From Rhodoferax sp. BLA1 (lineage in GTDB: Bacteria; Pseudomonadota; Gammaproteobacteria; Burkholderiales; Burkholderiaceae_C): 64,000 bases of DNA. Shown here piece by piece: positions 62,270 through 64,000 of the stretch. Position 1 is the first letter of the stretch, and each line of letters starts with the position of its first letter. Where the stretch lies: NCBI RefSeq assembly GCF_013416775.1, contig NZ_SZVI01000002.1, positions 24,476-88,475 of the forward strand, written 5' to 3'. The notes beneath the pieces were generated by a model. It ran no database searches. It was not told the DNA's origin and saw only the letters and a program-made list of their open reading frames with translations. A program made the position numbers and the translations under genes.

Positions 62270-63523
62270 ATGAACAACACGAACCCCACGGCTCTGCAGC
62301 GACTTCTGCGCCTGAGCCTCATTGCCCAGATCACGATCGGCCTGGTCCTGGGCATCGCCCTGGCCCTGATCGCGCCCGGCGCGACACCATCCGTCGCGAT
62401 ACTGGGAGACCTCTTCATCTCCGGCCTGAAGTCGGTCGCGCCAGTCCTGGTGTTCATCCTGGTGATGGCCGCCATCTCCAGTCACGAACATGGTCAGCCG
62501 ACCCATATTCGCCCGATCTTGATGTTGTATGTCGTTGGCACGTTGGCCGCCGCCGCGGTGGCCGTCATCGCCAGCTTCAGCTTTCCAACCACGCTGGTCC
62601 TGAGCGCGCCGCCGGCCGCTGGCACACCACCGAGTGGCATCGTGGTCGTGCTCAAGAACCTGCTGCTGAGCATATTTACCAGTCCGGTCAAAGCCCTGCT
62701 GGAAGGCAACTTCATCGGTATCCTGGCGTGGGCGGTCGCCCTTGGTATGGCGCTGCGCCACGCCAGTGCTGCCACGCGGACGACGCTCAACGACCTGGCC
62801 GACGCGGTGACCGGCATCGTGCAGACGGTCATCCGTTTTGCGCCGCTGGGTATCTTTGGCCTGGTCGCTGGCACGCTGGGCGAATCGGGTTTTGGTGCCT
62901 TGCTGGGCTACGCGCATCTGCTGCTGGTCCTCGTCGGTTGCATGCTTTTTGTTGCGCTGGTGATCAACCCGATGATCGTGTTCTGGAAGATTCGCAGCAA
63001 TCCTTATCCCCTGGTTTTCACCTGCCTGCGTGAGAGCGGCGTGACCGCCTTCTTCACCCGCAGCTCGGCAGCCAATATCCCGATCAACCTCGCACTGTGC
63101 AAGCGCATGGGCCTGCACGAGGACACCTATTCGATCACCATTCCGCTGGGCGCCACGATCAACATGGCCGGGGCAGCCATCACGATCTCGGTGATGACTC
63201 TGGCCGCCGCGCACACACTGGGCATTCATGTTGATGTACCGACCGCGCTGTTGCTGTGCGTCGTGTCCTCGTTCGCCGCCGCCGGCGTGTCAGGGGTGGC
63301 GGGCGGCTCGCTGCTGCTGATCCCGATGGCCACGTCGCTGTTCGGCATTTCGAACGATGTGGCCATGCAGGTGGTGGCAATCGGCTTTGTCATCAGCGTG
63401 ATACAGGACTCGACCGAAACCGCCCTGAACTCCTCCACCGATGTGCTGCTAACCGCTGCCGGCTGTGCCGCTGAAACGGGCGAACCGTTGCAACTGGCGA
63501 GCACAAGTCAACAGCACGGTTGA
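62270..63523 (+). CDS. sstT: Sodium/serine-threonine symporter
   Basis: 417 residues, DAACS family with eight helices plus re-entrant loops. [21 protein letters not shown], the [21 protein letters not shown] motif and [14 protein letters not shown] are SstT marks. Imports L-serine and L-threonine with sodium. Its presumed partner, L-serine dehydratase, is the deleted remnant just upstream, implying an old serine-use operon now reduced to transport. Confidence 0.93.
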   Translation: MNNTNPTALQRLLRLSLIAQITIGLVLGIALALIAPGATPSVAILGDLFISGLKSVAPVLVFILVMAAISSHEHGQPTHIRPILMLYVVGTLAAAAVAVIASFSFPTTLVLSAPPAAGTPPSGIVVVLKNLLLSIFTSPVKALLEGNFIGILAWAVALGMALRHASAATRTTLNDLADAVTGIVQTVIRFAPLGIFGLVAGTLGESGFGALLGYAHLLLVLVGCMLFVALVINPMIVFWKIRSNPYPLVFTCLRESGVTAFFTRSSAANIPINLALCKRMGLHEDTYSITIPLGATINMAGAAITISVMTLAAAHTLGIHVDVPTALLLCVVSSFAAAGVSGVAGGSLLLIPMATSLFGISNDVAMQVVAIGFVISVIQDSTETALNSSTDVLLTAAGCAAETGEPLQLASTSQQHG

Positions 63524-63941
63524 GTTGCCGTGAGTGAGCGATTGATTGATCGGGCGACGTCCGGGCGGGCGTCAGCGCAAGACCGCCGAGCTCAGGGCGC
63601 AGCGGTCCTTGCCGAGTTCTACGTGCACCTTCATGCGTTGACGGTCGATGTCGGTGACTTCCATAAGATCACTTCATTGGCACGCAATCCGGTGCCGTAG
63701 GCAAGAGCCACGATCGCCGGACTACACACCTGAATTTTGGGCGGAATGACTGAAACGGAGATGGCAGTTCGGCGAATGACTGCTATGGAGCAGCAACCCC
63801 AAATACCCGCGTCTGGCCGTTGGCGGATGCCGCGACCCTCGAAAACGACGCCACATTGCTGACTGTCAGGCCACTAGGAGTCTGGGCGGCAGAAACCTTC
63901 GTTGGTGATGAATCCTGGCACGAAGCCTGCGATGCAAAGGC
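63524..63941. other. Gene-poor decay zone before the insertion sequence
   Basis: Holds the integrase remnant described separately, then about 200 bases (63733-63941) with no recognisable gene. That second part contains two similar short blocks with GGCGGAATGACTG and GGCGAATGACTG at about 63740-63790. It may include the left end of the insertion sequence whose transposase begins at 63942, but no terminal inverted repeat can be confirmed because the right end is outside the window. Confidence 0.4.
63572..63732 (-). pseudogene. Tyrosine recombinase remnant
   Basis: The minus strand reads SPAIVALAYGTGLRANEV, a frameshift, then MEVTDIDRQRMKVHVELGKDR and a stop after SSAVLR. It matches the GTGLRxSE...L...DID..R..I.V..GKG.KDR core of tyrosine integrases of the kind carried with IS91-type elements. 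The catalytic C-terminal part is lost. It is a short fragment with a frameshift and a deletion around GKD. Confidence 0.6.
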
Positions 63942-64000
63942 ATGAGCACCAGCTACTTACCCTACCACCCCGAGCAACAACAGCTCCTGCCCTCAGCCCT
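63942..64000 (+). mobile_element. 5' end of an IS1182-type transposase gene
   Basis: ATG 63942 opens a frame to the window edge reading MSTSYLPYHPEQQQLLPSA. The pattern Y.PY.P.QQ.LLP.(S) at the extreme N-terminus is characteristic of IS1182-family transposases. Only 19 codons are visible, so whether the gene is intact cannot be judged. Confidence 0.6.

Overview
The window looks like chromosomal DNA of a high-GC betaproteobacterium of the Comamonadaceae, with Rhodoferax/Polaromonas-type relatives the best guess. That placement rests on gene content (LuxR-type response regulator next to a DctS-like kinase, CcoG, split dihydropyrimidine dehydrogenase, TRAP and citrate-lyase genes) and on a short interspersed palindrome (CTAGCCCTTAT...AAGGGC...TAGCTA) that occurs at least 13 times. 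It is inference from reading, not from a database search.

Layout. 1-4.7 kb: a truncated membrane-anchored protein, a sensor kinase/response regulator pair and a phosphofructokinase. 4.8-9.3 kb: outer-membrane barrel protein, small phosphate-binding-like protein, GGDEF/EAL protein and a thioredoxin-like protein. 9.3-13.9 kb (minus): sulfate ABC transporter cysA-cysW-cysT-sbp, with a repeat-filled gap inside the operon. 13.9-19.5 kb: small hydrolase, Cys-rich exported protein, membrane protein with a Met/His tail, MocR regulator divergent from ccoG, mnmD. 19.5-23.5 kb (minus): metY and the methionine importer metQIN. 23.5-27.4 kb: an AT-richer island with two unrecognised genes, one with a nuclease-like N-terminus, flanked by gene debris. 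27.4-34.5 kb: a second sulfate-binding protein, a CBS protein and a three-gene 2-oxoacid:ferredoxin oxidoreductase operon, divergent from a hemerythrin across an FNR-type site. 34.7-36.3 kb: malic enzyme.

36.3-46.8 kb (minus) is a reductive pyrimidine catabolism locus (preT, preA, dihydropyrimidinase, beta-ureidopropionase, cytosine deaminase) containing two diguanylate-cyclase-type genes and an 860-base gap with two inverted copies of a long repeat. 46.9-49.1 kb: thioesterase, small proteins, LysR regulator.

49.2-61.5 kb is the most distinctive region: a TetR regulator with a nearly identical operator-like site at its own promoter and at the following operon, a TRAP transporter, divergent homologues of type II dehydroquinate dehydratase, shikimate dehydrogenase and HMG-CoA lyase, then a complete citrate lyase operon citC-D-E-F-X-G and a small hydrolase. 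It reads as one pathway that imports an organic acid and ends in acetate plus an oxoacid, but the substrate is not evident. 61.4-64 kb is a decay zone: an HD-GYP remnant, an internally deleted L-serine dehydratase remnant beside an intact sstT transporter, an integrase remnant and the first codons of an IS1182-type transposase at the edge.
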